Positions 16,911 to 26,208 of a stretch of DNA of 43,673 nucleotides are shown here, one piece after another (within the stretch, counting starts at the first letter, position 1; the number at the start of each line of letters is the position of its first letter). The position numbers were made by a program, and so were the translations under genes. This DNA is from Prevotellaceae bacterium UBA6858 (GTDB lineage Bacteria; Bacteroidota; Bacteroidia; Bacteroidales; Bacteroidaceae), in the NCBI GenBank assembly GCA_002451695.1, contig DKDC01000022.1, positions 1 through 43,673 of the forward strand. Reading direction: 5' to 3'. The notes under the pieces are model-generated. The model saw only the letters and a list, made by a program, of their open reading frames with translations. It was not told where the DNA came from and ran no database searches.

Positions 16911-19841
16911 TCATCTTCTTCTGCCGGGCCCTCCGAAACCGCCTCTTCCCGGCCCGCGTCCGGGACCGCCGAACTTAGGTCCGCCCTCGTTGCCTCCGGC
17001 GTTGTTCTTGCCGCCGAAAATGTTGAGGCGGTATATGAAGTTGAGCATGAAGTAGGAGTTTATGCTGTTGTTCCATGAGTCGGAGCGCATCTGTGCCGTT
17101 ATGGAGCGCGAAACGTTGCTTTGGTTGTGGAGTATGTCATAGAACTGCAGCGACAGGGTTGCCGCGTTTCCTTTGAGGAAGTTCTGCGCGATTTGCGCGT
17201 TCCATATCAGCTCGTTCGTGTTCATGGAATTGTCGGCGTAGCCCCTGCGCGAGTTCATGCGGATGTCGGTTGAAATTTGCATATTCCACGGCAGTGTTAC
17301 GTTAAGCTCGCCGCCGTAGTTGAAGTCCCATGTGTCGAGGTTGGCGTTTGACTGAAGTTCGTTCTTCGCGTGCTGATAAGTTACGCCGCCCCTTGCGCCG
17401 AACTCGAAAAGCCCTGTGCGGAAAGTCAGGCGCAGGTGTTCGCGCAGCCTGAGGTTCTTGGTGGTGTTCTTGCGGCTTGTGGTGTCGTTGCCGGTGCTTA
17501 CGTAGCCCACGCTGTTTGAGTAGGTGTAGCCGGTGAACGACCCCAGCGTCCAGTTCTTGTTCTTGCCGAACGAGGTGTTGAACATGAAGTCGCCGTCGGT
17601 GTTCCAGTTTCCGTTTATGTTCTCCGGGCGGGTTGTCCTTACGCCGGTGCTTTCGTCATAGTGCATTGCGTTGCTTATGCTGTTTGATGTCTGGTTGAAC
17701 GTGAGGCGCGTCATCCAGCCGGTTTGCGTCTTGACGATGTAGTTGTTGTAGAAAACTTCGAGGTAGTTGTTCCACGAGGGCTTCAAGCCGGGATTGCCTT
17801 TTGAGATGTACAGGGGGTTTGAGTCGTCGGTAACGTCCAGAAGGTCGGTCATCGAAGGCTGCGACGACGAGCCTCGGTAGCGTATGTTCATTTCCGAGGT
17901 GTTCGACAGCTTGTAGCGCAGGCGCACGTTCGGGGATACGTTGAAAACGTTGCGTGTTACGGTTGTGTCGAGTTTGTCTTTCTGGTACTCCAACTTGGTC
18001 TCCCTCGGCTCAAAGTTAACTGCGGCGTGGAATTGCAGGTTCTTTGTGTTGTATCTCACGCCTACCGACATCTTGTGGGTGTAGTTCTTGTATGTGGCGT
18101 ACTGGCTGTTCCTCATGTTGAGCGTCATGCGCAGCGAGTCGGCGTCGGTGGGGAGCGAGCCTATCGCGGGTGCGTACATGTCGCGCCAGCCTTGCAGCGA
18201 GTCGAGCTGGTAGAGCGAGCGGTCGGAGTTTGAGTAGGAGTAGCCGTACTCGTAGCTTGCCTGGGCGAAGAGGTTCTTCACTATGGGTTCGCTGTAGCTG
18301 AGCCTGCCGCTAAGCCCCCAGTTCTCCGATGGATTGTTGCTGTACTGGTTGGTGAAAGTGTTGCGTGCCGCCGCGTTGCTTTGGAAGTAGTTTATGTCGG
18401 AGCGCGAGAAGCTCTTGCTTTTTGAGTTGCCCCAGTTTCCCGATGAGCTTATCGATATGTTGCGCCCCTTGCTGTTGAGCTTCCTCACCACCATAGCCCA
18501 GTAGTTTGCCGAGTTGTTGGAGTTGCTGCCGGTGTTTATGCGGTGGTTGGTGTTCACGGCGATGTCTTTCAGCACGGAGGCCGTGTCGGAGAACATTGTG
18601 CCGAGCGGGTCGGTGATGCCGCTTACGGCGTAAGGGTCGTTGTTGAACGTGGCTGTGCGGCTCTGGCTCCAGTTGTTTGACTCGCTGTACGAGTAGTTTG
18701 GCGCAAACATTACGGTGGTCAGCGAGTCGGGCTTCCACCTCAGCCACAGTCCGGTGTTGAAGTTGGATGAATGGCTGTAGTTCTGGCTGCGGGAGTTCGA
18801 GAACGAGGACGATCCTGCCGAGTTGAGGAATGTTTCGGAGTTGGAGCGTGTCTGGCGGTCGCTTGCGCTGTGGCTCCATCGCAGGTTGCCGTTAATCTCC
18901 AGCCGTCCCGCCTCGTCCTCTTTCTTGCCGTTGTCCCATCCTGCGTCAAATCCCGCGCTTTTGTTGGCGTTAAGCCCGCTGCCGCCCCCGCGTCCCGGTC
19001 CGAAGTGGCGGTCGCCCGCGTTGTTGGCGTTGCCGAATATTGTCTGGCGGTCGTGGTCGGTGTAGCGGTTCACGAATATGTCGCCGTTGTAGCGGTCCTT
19101 GCTTCCGTAGCCGAGCGAGGCGTTGCTCACCCAGCTTTCCTTCAGTTCCTTTTTGAGGCCCACGTCGAGAACGGTCTCCTCGTTGCCGTCGTCAATGCCC
19201 GTCTGCTTGGTGTAGTCGCTTTTCTTTTCGTATGACTTTATTTTCGACACGAGTTCGGTGGGCAGGTTCTTCATTGCAATCTTGGTGTCGCCCTTGAAAA
19301 AGTCCTTGCCGTTCACGAGTATCTGGCTCACGGTCTTTCCGTTTATCTTTATTGTGCCGTCATCGCCCACTTCCGCCCCCGGAAGCTGCTCCACGAGGTT
19401 CTCGAGCGTGGAGCCGACCGGGACCCTGTATGCCGAGGCGTTATACTGGAACGTGTCGGCCTTCATTTCCACTTTCGCGGCTTTGGCGGTGATTGTCGCC
19501 CCTTTCAGGGCCACATCGCTTGTGCCGAGGGATATTGTGCCGAGCTTTGCGTCGGGCGTTTTCTTGTTGAGCGTGGCGTTGCGGTATTCGGGGTTGAAGC
19601 CTATGAATGACACCTTGACGATGTAGTCCCCCGCCTTTTTCACGCCGAGCGAGAAGTTGCCGTTTTTTTGCGAGCTTACGCCGTTCACGTATGAGGAGTC
19701 TTTGTTTAGCAGCTGTATGGTGGCAAGCTCGATAGGCGTTCCCCCTGCCTTTTCCGTAACTTTTCCCGATATGGATAATTGCGCCCGCGCCGCAGCGAGC
19801 GACATACAGGCAAATAGCGACAACGTGAGAATTATCTTCAT
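16911..19841 (-). CDS. Outer-membrane beta-barrel protein with CarboxypepD_reg-like and plug domains
   Basis: The 976-residue protein has a signal peptide (MKIILTLSLFACMSLAAARA), a carboxypeptidase-regulatory-like Ig domain (about 23-105, LSISGKVTEKAGGTPIELATIQLL), a TonB-plug-like segment (VPVGSTLENLVEQLPGAEV, about 140-230), and then a long region of alternating Asn/Ser/Tyr-rich strands ending in SYFMLNFIYRLNIF. This is the layout of the TonB-dependent-receptor-like outer-membrane barrel family of Bacteroidetes. After the final strand comes an unusual tail of about 30 residues rich in Gly, Arg and Pro (FGGPGRGPGRGGFGGPGRRR). No SusD-like or glycan gene is adjacent, so the ligand cannot be guessed. 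Terminated by the hairpin just downstream. Confidence 0.85.
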   Translation of the reverse strand: MKIILTLSLFACMSLAAARAQLSISGKVTEKAGGTPIELATIQLLNKDSSYVNGVSSQKNGNFSLGVKKAGDYIVKVSFIGFNPEYRNATLNKKTPDAKLGTISLGTSDVALKGATITAKAAKVEMKADTFQYNASAYRVPVGSTLENLVEQLPGAEVGDDGTIKINGKTVSQILVNGKDFFKGDTKIAMKNLPTELVSKIKSYEKKSDYTKQTGIDDGNEETVLDVGLKKELKESWVSNASLGYGSKDRYNGDIFVNRYTDHDRQTIFGNANNAGDRHFGPGRGGGSGLNANKSAGFDAGWDNGKKEDEAGRLEINGNLRWSHSASDRQTRSNSETFLNSAGSSSFSNSRSQNYSHSSNFNTGLWLRWKPDSLTTVMFAPNYSYSESNNWSQSRTATFNNDPYAVSGITDPLGTMFSDTASVLKDIAVNTNHRINTGSNSNNSANYWAMVVRKLNSKGRNISISSSGNWGNSKSKSFSRSDINYFQSNAAARNTFTNQYSNNPSENWGLSGRLSYSEPIVKNLFAQASYEYGYSYSNSDRSLYQLDSLQGWRDMYAPAIGSLPTDADSLRMTLNMRNSQYATYKNYTHKMSVGVRYNTKNLQFHAAVNFEPRETKLEYQKDKLDTTVTRNVFNVSPNVRLRYKLSNTSEMNIRYRGSSSQPSMTDLLDVTDDSNPLYISKGNPGLKPSWNNYLEVFYNNYIVKTQTGWMTRLTFNQTSNSISNAMHYDESTGVRTTRPENINGNWNTDGDFMFNTSFGKNKNWTLGSFTGYTYSNSVGYVSTGNDTTSRKNTTKNLRLREHLRLTFRTGLFEFGARGGVTYQHAKNELQSNANLDTWDFNYGGELNVTLPWNMQISTDIRMNSRRGYADNSMNTNELIWNAQIAQNFLKGNAATLSLQFYDILHNQSNVSRSITAQMRSDSWNNSINSYFMLNFIYRLNIFGGKNNAGGNEGGPKFGGPGRGPGRGGFGGPGRRR

Positions 19842-20127
19842 ATACTCATATTATATATATAGCGTGAAACAAGCGGCTTGCCGTAATTTCGGGGCAACCG
19901 TTATTTTGACGGCGCAGACGCTGTAAGGTTTAATCGGGGGAGGCATCTTTTTGTTTGCCGGCTTATATTGCAGAATATTTCCAGGATTTCGGCCGGCATC
20001 GGACTGTATCCGTCCCTTTTTATCCCGGTTTTTGAGCCTGTTTTTATAACAAGTTGGTTTCCTGTCAATTAACCTATTTGCGAAAATTCTTGTAAGCTTT
20101 TGGCTTGCAGGGCGTTGCAAGCGGGCG
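19842..20127. other. Intergenic stretch upstream of the barrel gene
   Basis: No gene, tRNA or clear TAnnTTTG promoter was found here on the minus strand. A run of alternating TA (about 19848-19861) sits directly before the barrel-gene ATG and may act as an AT-rich leader. The stretch ends at repeat copy D. Confidence 0.4.
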
Positions 20128-20213
20128 AAAAAAGGTCTGATGTAGTTTGGATTATGTCTGATATAATTTTTCCTGCATAGGACGTAGTTTTTCCTACATC
20201 CTATGTAGTTTTT
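20128..20213 (-). repeat. 21-bp-phased dyad element, copy D (inverted orientation)
   Basis: Dyad centres fall at 20138, 20159, 20180 and 20201. On the minus strand the units run CTACATAGGATGTAG (near-perfect palindrome), CTACGTCCTATGCAG, TTATATCAGACATAA and CTACATCAGACC followed by six T. It lies about 70 bases downstream of rodA, T-rich end distal, so it may end the mre operon transcript. Confidence 0.85.
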
Positions 20214-20283
20214 GTGGAGTTTGTGAGGGGCTGCCGATTTTTGTTTTGCGGGGATTATATAAACAATGTCGCAGTTTGCCGCG

Positions 20284-21744
20284 TCAGGTTTTCCTTGCCG
20301 CGTCTATGCGCAGGAAGATGAACAGGAGTATGGTGAACCCCCAGAGCGATGAGCCGCCGTAGCTGAAAAACGGCAGCGGTATTCCTATCACGGGGGTGAG
20401 GCCTATTACCATGCCAACGTTTATGAACACATGGAACAGGAATATGCTCAGCACGCAGTAGCCGAAAATCCGCCCGAACGCGAGACTCTGGCGTTCGGCA
20501 AGGGATATGAGCCGCAATATGAGGGCGAGGTAGAGCGTCAGCACCACGACCGCGCCTGCAAAGCCTTTTTCCTCGCCTATGGTGCAGAAGATGAAGTCGG
20601 TGTCCTGTTCCGGCACGTATTTCAGCTTTGTCTGCGTGCCGTTGAGGAAGCCTTTGCCGAGCATCCCGCCCGAGCCTATGGCTATCTTGCTCTGGTTTAC
20701 GTTGTAGCCCGCCCCGCTCAAATCCTGCTCTATGCCGAGCAGCACCTTGACGCGCTGCTGCTGGTGGCGTTCGAGCACGTTGTTCATAACATAGTCGGTG
20801 GAGAAGAAGAACGCGAGGGAAGCCCCTGCAAACAGGGCGATATACAGGAACTTCATGCGCTTGAGCATGACGGCTTGCACAAGCAGGTATGTTATTATGG
20901 CGGCAATGACGGCGAGCATGGCATAGCCCACGTTGAACGGTATGACGAAGCGCGAGAAAAGGTAGCAGAGCAGTATTGCGCCGCCCCCGAAACCGCCTGT
21001 CCTCAATGCGTGGGTGCGGTTTGACGAAACGGCAAACGTCATTGCCGATGTGAAAAGCCATATCATCAGAAGCACGGTGAACTCGCTAACGGATGTGTGC
21101 GTGCCGTTTACAAGCAGGTCGTTGAACTTGAGGCCCACCACGAAATATGCCACTGCGGCGAAGCCGGCAAACAGGATGCTGCCGTTCATCCCCTCGCGGT
21201 AGAGCACCAGGAAGAAGGCTGTGTATATGAGTGCCGAACCTGTTTCGCGCTGCATCACAATCAGCGCCATTGGCAGCAGTATAAGCCCCAGGGTTGCGGC
21301 GAACGTCTTGGGGCGGCGTATGTCGTAGCCGTAATGTCCCATGAACTTGGCGAGGGCGAGGGCTGTGGCGCATTTGGCGAACTCGGCGGGCTGTATGCTG
21401 AGGCTGCCGAGCTTTATCCACGAATACGAGCCTTTGATGTCGGTGGCGAGAAAGGGGGTGATGAGCAGCAGCCCCATGAAGGCTATATATATAATGTATG
21501 CGAACGTGTCGAAAACCTTGTCGTCGAGCATCAGTATGACGAAGGCGATGAGCAGCGAGCAGCCTATCCATATAAGCTGCTTGCCCGAGCGCAGGGCGGG
21601 GTTGAAGAAATCGGGCTGGCCGTATTCGTAGCTTGCGCCGCATACGCTGAACCACCCCATGACCACGAGGGCGAGGAATATTGTGATTGTAACCCAGTCG
21701 AGCTGCCGCAGCAGGGATGGGGCTTTAACGTTCGCTGTTGCCAT
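20284..21744 (-). CDS. rodA: Rod-shape peptidoglycan polymerase RodA
   Basis: RodA is the SEDS-family glycosyltransferase that polymerises lateral-wall peptidoglycan together with PBP2. The 486-residue protein has a multi-helix membrane layout, with hallmark sequences YSWIKLGSLSIQPAEFAKCATAL (about 125), IVMQRETGSALIYTAF, and near the end GVVIGL-type VGMVIGLTPVIGIPLPFFSYGGSS, the family signature. An extra hydrophilic/hydrophobic insert in the middle makes it longer than E. coli RodA (about 370), as is common in this phylum. The start overlaps the end of mrdA by 20 bases. It is the last gene of the mre operon. Confidence 0.95.
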   Translation of the reverse strand: MATANVKAPSLLRQLDWVTITIFLALVVMGWFSVCGASYEYGQPDFFNPALRSGKQLIWIGCSLLIAFVILMLDDKVFDTFAYIIYIAFMGLLLITPFLATDIKGSYSWIKLGSLSIQPAEFAKCATALALAKFMGHYGYDIRRPKTFAATLGLILLPMALIVMQRETGSALIYTAFFLVLYREGMNGSILFAGFAAVAYFVVGLKFNDLLVNGTHTSVSEFTVLLMIWLFTSAMTFAVSSNRTHALRTGGFGGGAILLCYLFSRFVIPFNVGYAMLAVIAAIITYLLVQAVMLKRMKFLYIALFAGASLAFFFSTDYVMNNVLERHQQQRVKVLLGIEQDLSGAGYNVNQSKIAIGSGGMLGKGFLNGTQTKLKYVPEQDTDFIFCTIGEEKGFAGAVVVLTLYLALILRLISLAERQSLAFGRIFGYCVLSIFLFHVFINVGMVIGLTPVIGIPLPFFSYGGSSLWGFTILLFIFLRIDAARKT

Positions 21745-23569
21745 AGAAGAGGTGCTTGTGCTGGAACTCGTCGGCCACGGCCTGCCCGCGCGGCGAAAGT
21801 TCTCCGTTAAGGTATTGCTCTATCATCACCGCGCCTATCGGCACTCCGAAGTGCGCCCCGAAGCCGCCGTTTTCCACATACACGGCAATGGCAATCTTGG
21901 GGTCGTCCATCGGGGCGAAGCCTATGAACGCCGAGTGGTCGTGTCCCTTGTTCTGCGCCGTGCCTGTTTTTCCGCACACCTCAATGCCGGGCAGGTTTGC
22001 GGCGGTGCAGGTCCCGCTAAGCACGGCCTTGCGCATCCCGGCAACGACATAATTGTAGAAACGCCGTTCAACCATAGTGTAGCGTTTTGTGCGGTAGAGG
22101 CTGTCGGTTTGCGACCCTTCCACCTTGCTAACGATGTGGGGCGTGATGAAGTGGCCCCTGTTGGCTATCGTGGCGGCAAGGTTGGCTATCTGGAGCGGCG
22201 TGGCGCTCACCTCGCCCTGGCCTATAGCGTCGCTTATTATCGTAACCCCGTTCCAGCGTTTGCGGTAATGCTTGTCGTAGTATTCCGAATTGGGTATCAT
22301 GCCGCGCCTTTCGCCCGGCATGTCAACGCCGAGCCTGTAGCCGTAGCCCATCGACACCATGTAGTCTTTCCATCTGGTGAAGGCTTCCTGTATGTTGCGG
22401 TATTTGCGGCGGTTGCCCATCATGTAGTAGAACCCCCACGAGAAGTATGCGTTGCACGACGTGGCAATGGCAGGGATGAGCGACAGCGGGGAGGCGTGGC
22501 CGTGGCAGGCTTGGTGGAAACGCCCTATGCTGAGTCCGTGATGACAGGCGAACATTGTTCCGGGCCCTATTATGCCCTCCTGCATGAATGTGAGGGCTTG
22601 CGTGGGCTTGAATGTGGAGCCGGGGGGGTATTGCCCGCTTATGGCGCGGTTGAGCAGGGGTTTGCGCGGGTTGCGCTGCAGCATTTTCTGGTTCTTGCCG
22701 CGCTGGCGGCCTATGAGAAGGCGCGGGTCGTATGACGGCGAGGACACCATGCAGAGTATTTCGCCGGTTTTCGGCTCTATGGCCACGATGCTGCCTATTT
22801 TGCCCTCCATAATCCTTTCGCCGAGAGCCTGAAGGTCGGCGTCTATGCTTAGCGTGAGGTTTTTCCCGGGCTGTGGCTGGCGGTCGAACTTGCCGTCCTG
22901 ATAGCGTCCCTTTATGCGTCCGTGAACGTCGCGCAGGAATATTTCCATGCCTTTCTCGCCGCGCAGCTGTTCTTCGTAGGAACGCTCCACGCCAATCTTG
23001 CCAATGTAGTCTCCGGGCTGGTAGTAGGGGTTGTCGTCTATGTCGCCCTGCGAAACCTCGCCCACGTCCCCGAGAATGTGCGCGCCTATTCCGTAAACGT
23101 AGCGGCGTATGCTGCGCCGCTCGACCGAGAAGCCGCGAAACCTGAAAAGCTGCTCCTCTATCTGCGAGAACTCCTGCGCCGGTATCTGGCTGAGGAACAC
23201 CTGCGGGGTGTGGCGGGAATATCCGGGATTTTTCCTGCTGTCCTTGATTTCGAGCATCCTCTTTATGTAGAAGTCCTTCGTGATGCCTATGGTGCGGCAA
23301 AAGGCAAGGGTGTCTATGCCGTGCTGCTCGTTCATCACCACCATGAGGTTGTATGCGGGCTCGTTGTAAACAAGCAGCCTCCCCTTGCGGTCGGTTATAA
23401 GTCCTCGCGAGGGGTATTGTATTTTTTTGAGAAAGGCGTTTGAGTCGGCGTTTTTCTTGTAGTCGTCGCTCATCACCTGTAGGGCGAAAAGCCTCGCGAG
23501 ATAAACGAGGACTATAATGACGGCTATCCCGCCGATGACGAATTTGCGGTTTTCGAGACTGGCACTCAT
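21725..23569 (-). CDS. mrdA: Penicillin-binding protein 2 (elongation transpeptidase)
   Basis: PBP2 cross-links peptidoglycan during side-wall growth, paired with RodA. The 614-residue protein has a short cytoplasmic start, one membrane helix (about 9-28), the dimerisation/pedestal domain with YPSRGLITDRKGRLLVYNEPAYNL, and the transpeptidase domain. The active-site motifs are present: SxxK in PPGSTFKPTQ, SCN in ATSCNAYF, and KTGTAQN. It overlaps mreD by four bases (ATGA) and rodA by 20, so translation is coupled through the group. Confidence 0.95.
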   Translation of the reverse strand: MSASLENRKFVIGGIAVIIVLVYLARLFALQVMSDDYKKNADSNAFLKKIQYPSRGLITDRKGRLLVYNEPAYNLMVVMNEQHGIDTLAFCRTIGITKDFYIKRMLEIKDSRKNPGYSRHTPQVFLSQIPAQEFSQIEEQLFRFRGFSVERRSIRRYVYGIGAHILGDVGEVSQGDIDDNPYYQPGDYIGKIGVERSYEEQLRGEKGMEIFLRDVHGRIKGRYQDGKFDRQPQPGKNLTLSIDADLQALGERIMEGKIGSIVAIEPKTGEILCMVSSPSYDPRLLIGRQRGKNQKMLQRNPRKPLLNRAISGQYPPGSTFKPTQALTFMQEGIIGPGTMFACHHGLSIGRFHQACHGHASPLSLIPAIATSCNAYFSWGFYYMMGNRRKYRNIQEAFTRWKDYMVSMGYGYRLGVDMPGERRGMIPNSEYYDKHYRKRWNGVTIISDAIGQGEVSATPLQIANLAATIANRGHFITPHIVSKVEGSQTDSLYRTKRYTMVERRFYNYVVAGMRKAVLSGTCTAANLPGIEVCGKTGTAQNKGHDHSAFIGFAPMDDPKIAIAVYVENGGFGAHFGVPIGAVMIEQYLNGELSPRGQAVADEFQHKHLFYGNSER

Positions 23570-24087
23570 TCGGATTTCCTCTTTCCGCTGATTCTGACGC
23601 TCTCAATGGCGGCAATAATAAGTATGGTGAGCAGCGAGCTGCTTCCTGCATTTATAAGCATCTCAAGCCAGTTGAACAGCGAGAATGTCTCGAGCAGGTG
23701 GAACAGTGCCTCGCAGAACACCACCGCCAGCGACACATATCTTATATAAGCCCCCCAGCCCATTTTCCTTGCTGAGGGAACTGGTGTTTCGTCATCGGTC
23801 TCTGTCATGGAGTTTATTTTCAGGAGCCACGGCTGTATCATCGCCGTTGCCGTAAGCGAGAATGCCGCCACGCCGGGAGTGTTGGTGAATGTGTCGGCAA
23901 CAAACCCGAACAAAAAGCTCCAAAGCAATATTGCGCTGCGCGGGGAGTCGCCCGGGAAGAGCAGCACGAAGTAAACCGCCACGAAAGGTGTGGCGTGTCC
24001 GAAAATGTGAACGTGGTCGAACACCAGCACCTGGAGGGCGAGAATAAGCAAAAACCAACCGAACTGTTTTAAGAAAGTGTTTACCAT
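23566..24087 (-). CDS. mreD: Rod shape-determining membrane protein MreD
   Basis: MreD is a small polytopic inner-membrane protein of the elongasome that works with MreC. The product has 173 residues, close to the usual length, with hydrophobic segments through most of its length (FLKQFGWFLLILALQVLVFDHVHIF, PFVAVYFVLLFPG, ILLWSFLFGFVADTFTNTPGV). The segment VADTFTNTPGVAAFSLTATA corresponds to the best-conserved region of the family. It lies 11 bases after mreC and overlaps mrdA. The family is poorly conserved, so context contributes to the call. Confidence 0.88.
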   Translation of the reverse strand: MVNTFLKQFGWFLLILALQVLVFDHVHIFGHATPFVAVYFVLLFPGDSPRSAILLWSFLFGFVADTFTNTPGVAAFSLTATAMIQPWLLKINSMTETDDETPVPSARKMGWGAYIRYVSLAVVFCEALFHLLETFSLFNWLEMLINAGSSSLLTILIIAAIESVRISGKRKSE

Positions 24088-24098
24088 GTCCTGCTTTT

Positions 24099-24959
24099 TT
24101 AATCCTGTGGCTGTTCCATTTCCTTTGCGTGCATTCTAAGGCTGTCAACCTCCGCTTTTATGGGGCTTGCTATCACGCATACGTCTCGCAGGTCGGCAAA
24201 GTCGGTGGCGAGGTTCACTTTCACGCGGTATGAAAGCCCGTCGCGTGAGTTGCCTATTGCGATTACTCTGCCCACAAATAGCCCCGGTGGGAATATCGCC
24301 GAGTTCCCGCTTGTCTCAACATAGTCGCCAACGTTGAAGCGCGCGTATCGCGGCACGTCGCTAAGGTATGCCGTCAGCGGATTTCCGCCCTCCCAGCCGA
24401 GGTATCCGAAAAAGCGGTGCCCTCGAATCCTGCAGCTTATGCTCGACTTCCTGTTCAGCACGGGCATCACGAGACTGTAGTTGCGGCTTGTCAGGAATAC
24501 GATGCCCACAATGCCGCCGCCGCTTACGACTCCCATGTTCGGGTGCACCCCGGCGGCTTCGCCCTTGTCTATAACAATGAAGTTGTTTTCCTTGTTTATG
24601 CTGTTTGACGTAACCTGCGCGGGGATTAGTCTGTAGTCTTTCAGCAGCTCTCGCTGCTTTTCCTCAAGCCACAGGGAGTCCGCGCCTTCTCTGGCAAGAA
24701 TGTCGCGCAGTTGGTTCACCTGCCTTTGCAGCATTATGTTTCTTGACGTGAGGTCGCTGTTTATTTTGCCGAGGTTTATGTATGAAACCGCATCGGCGTA
24801 AGTTCTGTCAACGGCGGCGGTGAACTCGTTTGCCGAAGTGAACCACACGCTTGCCTGATAGTCGTTGAAGCGGAACAGCATGACAAGCGCCGCGCTTTCA
24901 AGAAGCGCGAACACCACCCAGTGGAAATGGCTTTTAATGAATTCAATCAGATTGTGCAT
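24099..24959 (-). CDS. mreC: Rod shape-determining protein MreC
   Basis: MreC is a periplasmic scaffold anchored by one helix that activates PBP2-RodA. The 286-residue protein has an N-terminal membrane helix (about 14-32), a coiled coil (GKINSDLTSRNIMLQRQVNQLRDIL), and the beta-rich MreC domain with the signature IDKGEAAGVHPNMGVVSGGGIVGIV and SGNSAIFPPGLFVGRVI. The start (MHNLIEFIKSHFHW) is the only reasonable one. It is separated from mreB by a 138-base gap that contains a hairpin, unlike the tight joints elsewhere in this operon. Confidence 0.94.
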   Translation of the reverse strand: MHNLIEFIKSHFHWVVFALLESAALVMLFRFNDYQASVWFTSANEFTAAVDRTYADAVSYINLGKINSDLTSRNIMLQRQVNQLRDILAREGADSLWLEEKQRELLKDYRLIPAQVTSNSINKENNFIVIDKGEAAGVHPNMGVVSGGGIVGIVFLTSRNYSLVMPVLNRKSSISCRIRGHRFFGYLGWEGGNPLTAYLSDVPRYARFNVGDYVETSGNSAIFPPGLFVGRVIAIGNSRDGLSYRVKVNLATDFADLRDVCVIASPIKAEVDSLRMHAKEMEQPQD

Positions 24960-25019
24960 TCGCCTGTTTCGTAATTGCGGTGAGCCGTGACTTTGCCGTG
25001 TTCGCCCCTATTCGCGAAA

Positions 25020-25059
25020 ATGGTTAGAAGAGTGTCGCCTGTGTCCGCTCTCTAACCAT
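25020..25059 (-). other. Hairpin in the mreB-mreC gap
   Basis: An inverted repeat with arms of ATGGTTAG plus further partial pairing surrounds a loop of about 15 bases. On the minus strand a short TTTT follows. It could be a partial terminator or a processing site that lowers mreC-rodA expression relative to mreB. Confidence 0.4.
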
Positions 25060-25097
25060 TCATTAGTTATTCTGCGTGGGGCTTTGCCGCCACTTTC

Positions 25098-26159
25098 TTA
25101 TCTCATAAGGAACGAGTAGCGGTTTACGTTCTTAAGTGCCACGCCTGTTCCCTTTGCCACGCAAAGCAGGGGGTCTTTAGCCACATGGAACGGAATACTC
25201 AGCTTGTCGGTGAGTCGTTTGTCGAGTCCGCGCAGCAATGCGCCGCCGCCTGTGAGGTATATGCCGTTGTGCACGATGTCGGCGTAGAGTTCGGGCGGTG
25301 TCTTTTCAAGCGCGTTGAGCACGGCGGTCTCTATGCTCGCTATTGTCTTTTCCAGACAGTGGGCTATCTCTTGGTAGCAAACCGGCACTTCCATCGGGAG
25401 CGCAGTAATTCTGTTTGGCCCGTGCACCACGTAGTCCTCCGGCCCTTGATCGCCAAGGTCGGTAAGTGCGCTTCCCACGTGGATCTTTATTCTCTCGGCC
25501 ATGCGCTCACTCACTTTCACGTTGTGCTGCCGTGCCATATATTCGCGTATCTCCTTGTTGAAGTCGTCGCCGGCAATCTTTATGGAGTTGTTCGACACTA
25601 TGCCGCCCAATGAAATGACTGCGATTTCGGTTGTTCCGCCGCCTATGTCAACAATCATGTTCCCCTCGGGAGCTTCCACGTTCAGGCAGTCCTTGGGGTC
25701 CATTCCCGCCTCAAGCTGCTCCTCTCCGATGCCTATTGCCGCCGCCATAGGCTCGAATATAAGGTAAACGTCGCGTCCGCCTGCATGTTCGGCACTGTCG
25801 CGCACGGCACGCAGCTCCACTTCGGTTGAGCCTGACGGCACGCCTATCACCATCCTTAGTGACGGTGTGAAGAGGTGGTTGCGCTTTTGGGCGTTCTTTA
25901 TCAGCCCGCGCATCATCTGTTCGCAGGCGTAGAAGTCGGCAATCACGCCGTCCCGCAAGGGGCGTATCACGCGGTAGTTGTCGTTTGTTTTTTCATACAT
26001 CAACTTTGCCTCTTCGCCCACTTTCACCATTTTGTTGGTGTTGCGGTCAAGGGCTACAATGGAAGGTTCGTTAACCACAATCTCATCGTTGTTGATGATG
26101 ATTGTGTTGGCCGTTCCGAGATCCATGGCAAGTTCCTGGGTGAATGAAAAGAATCCCAT
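25098..26159 (-). CDS. mreB: Bacterial actin MreB
   Basis: MreB polymerises on the inner face of the membrane and guides lateral-wall synthesis. At 353 residues it is the normal size. The actin-type ATP site is visible: phosphate 1 (MDLGTANTIIINND), phosphate 2 (MIVDIGGGTTEIAVISLGGIV), adenosine motif (GIYLTGGGALLRGL) and FEPMAAAIG. A short insert (EEQLEAGMDPKDCLNVEAPEG) sits just before phosphate 2. The N-terminus MGFFSFTQE is the amphipathic start used for membrane binding. It follows the purH-like gene by 49 bases. Confidence 0.97.
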   Translation of the reverse strand: MGFFSFTQELAMDLGTANTIIINNDEIVVNEPSIVALDRNTNKMVKVGEEAKLMYEKTNDNYRVIRPLRDGVIADFYACEQMMRGLIKNAQKRNHLFTPSLRMVIGVPSGSTEVELRAVRDSAEHAGGRDVYLIFEPMAAAIGIGEEQLEAGMDPKDCLNVEAPEGNMIVDIGGGTTEIAVISLGGIVSNNSIKIAGDDFNKEIREYMARQHNVKVSERMAERIKIHVGSALTDLGDQGPEDYVVHGPNRITALPMEVPVCYQEIAHCLEKTIASIETAVLNALEKTPPELYADIVHNGIYLTGGGALLRGLDKRLTDKLSIPFHVAKDPLLCVAKGTGVALKNVNRYSFLMR

Positions 26160-26208
26160 TTGTGTATTGTAGTTTTATGCCTTGTTTGTGGAGAATGCGG
26201 ATTCGTTT

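Noticed and set aside
21659..22735. Plus-strand open frame of 358 codons
   Set aside because: It is antisense to mrdA and rodA, whose active-site motifs are intact. The long antisense frame is a by-product of GC-rich codon use.
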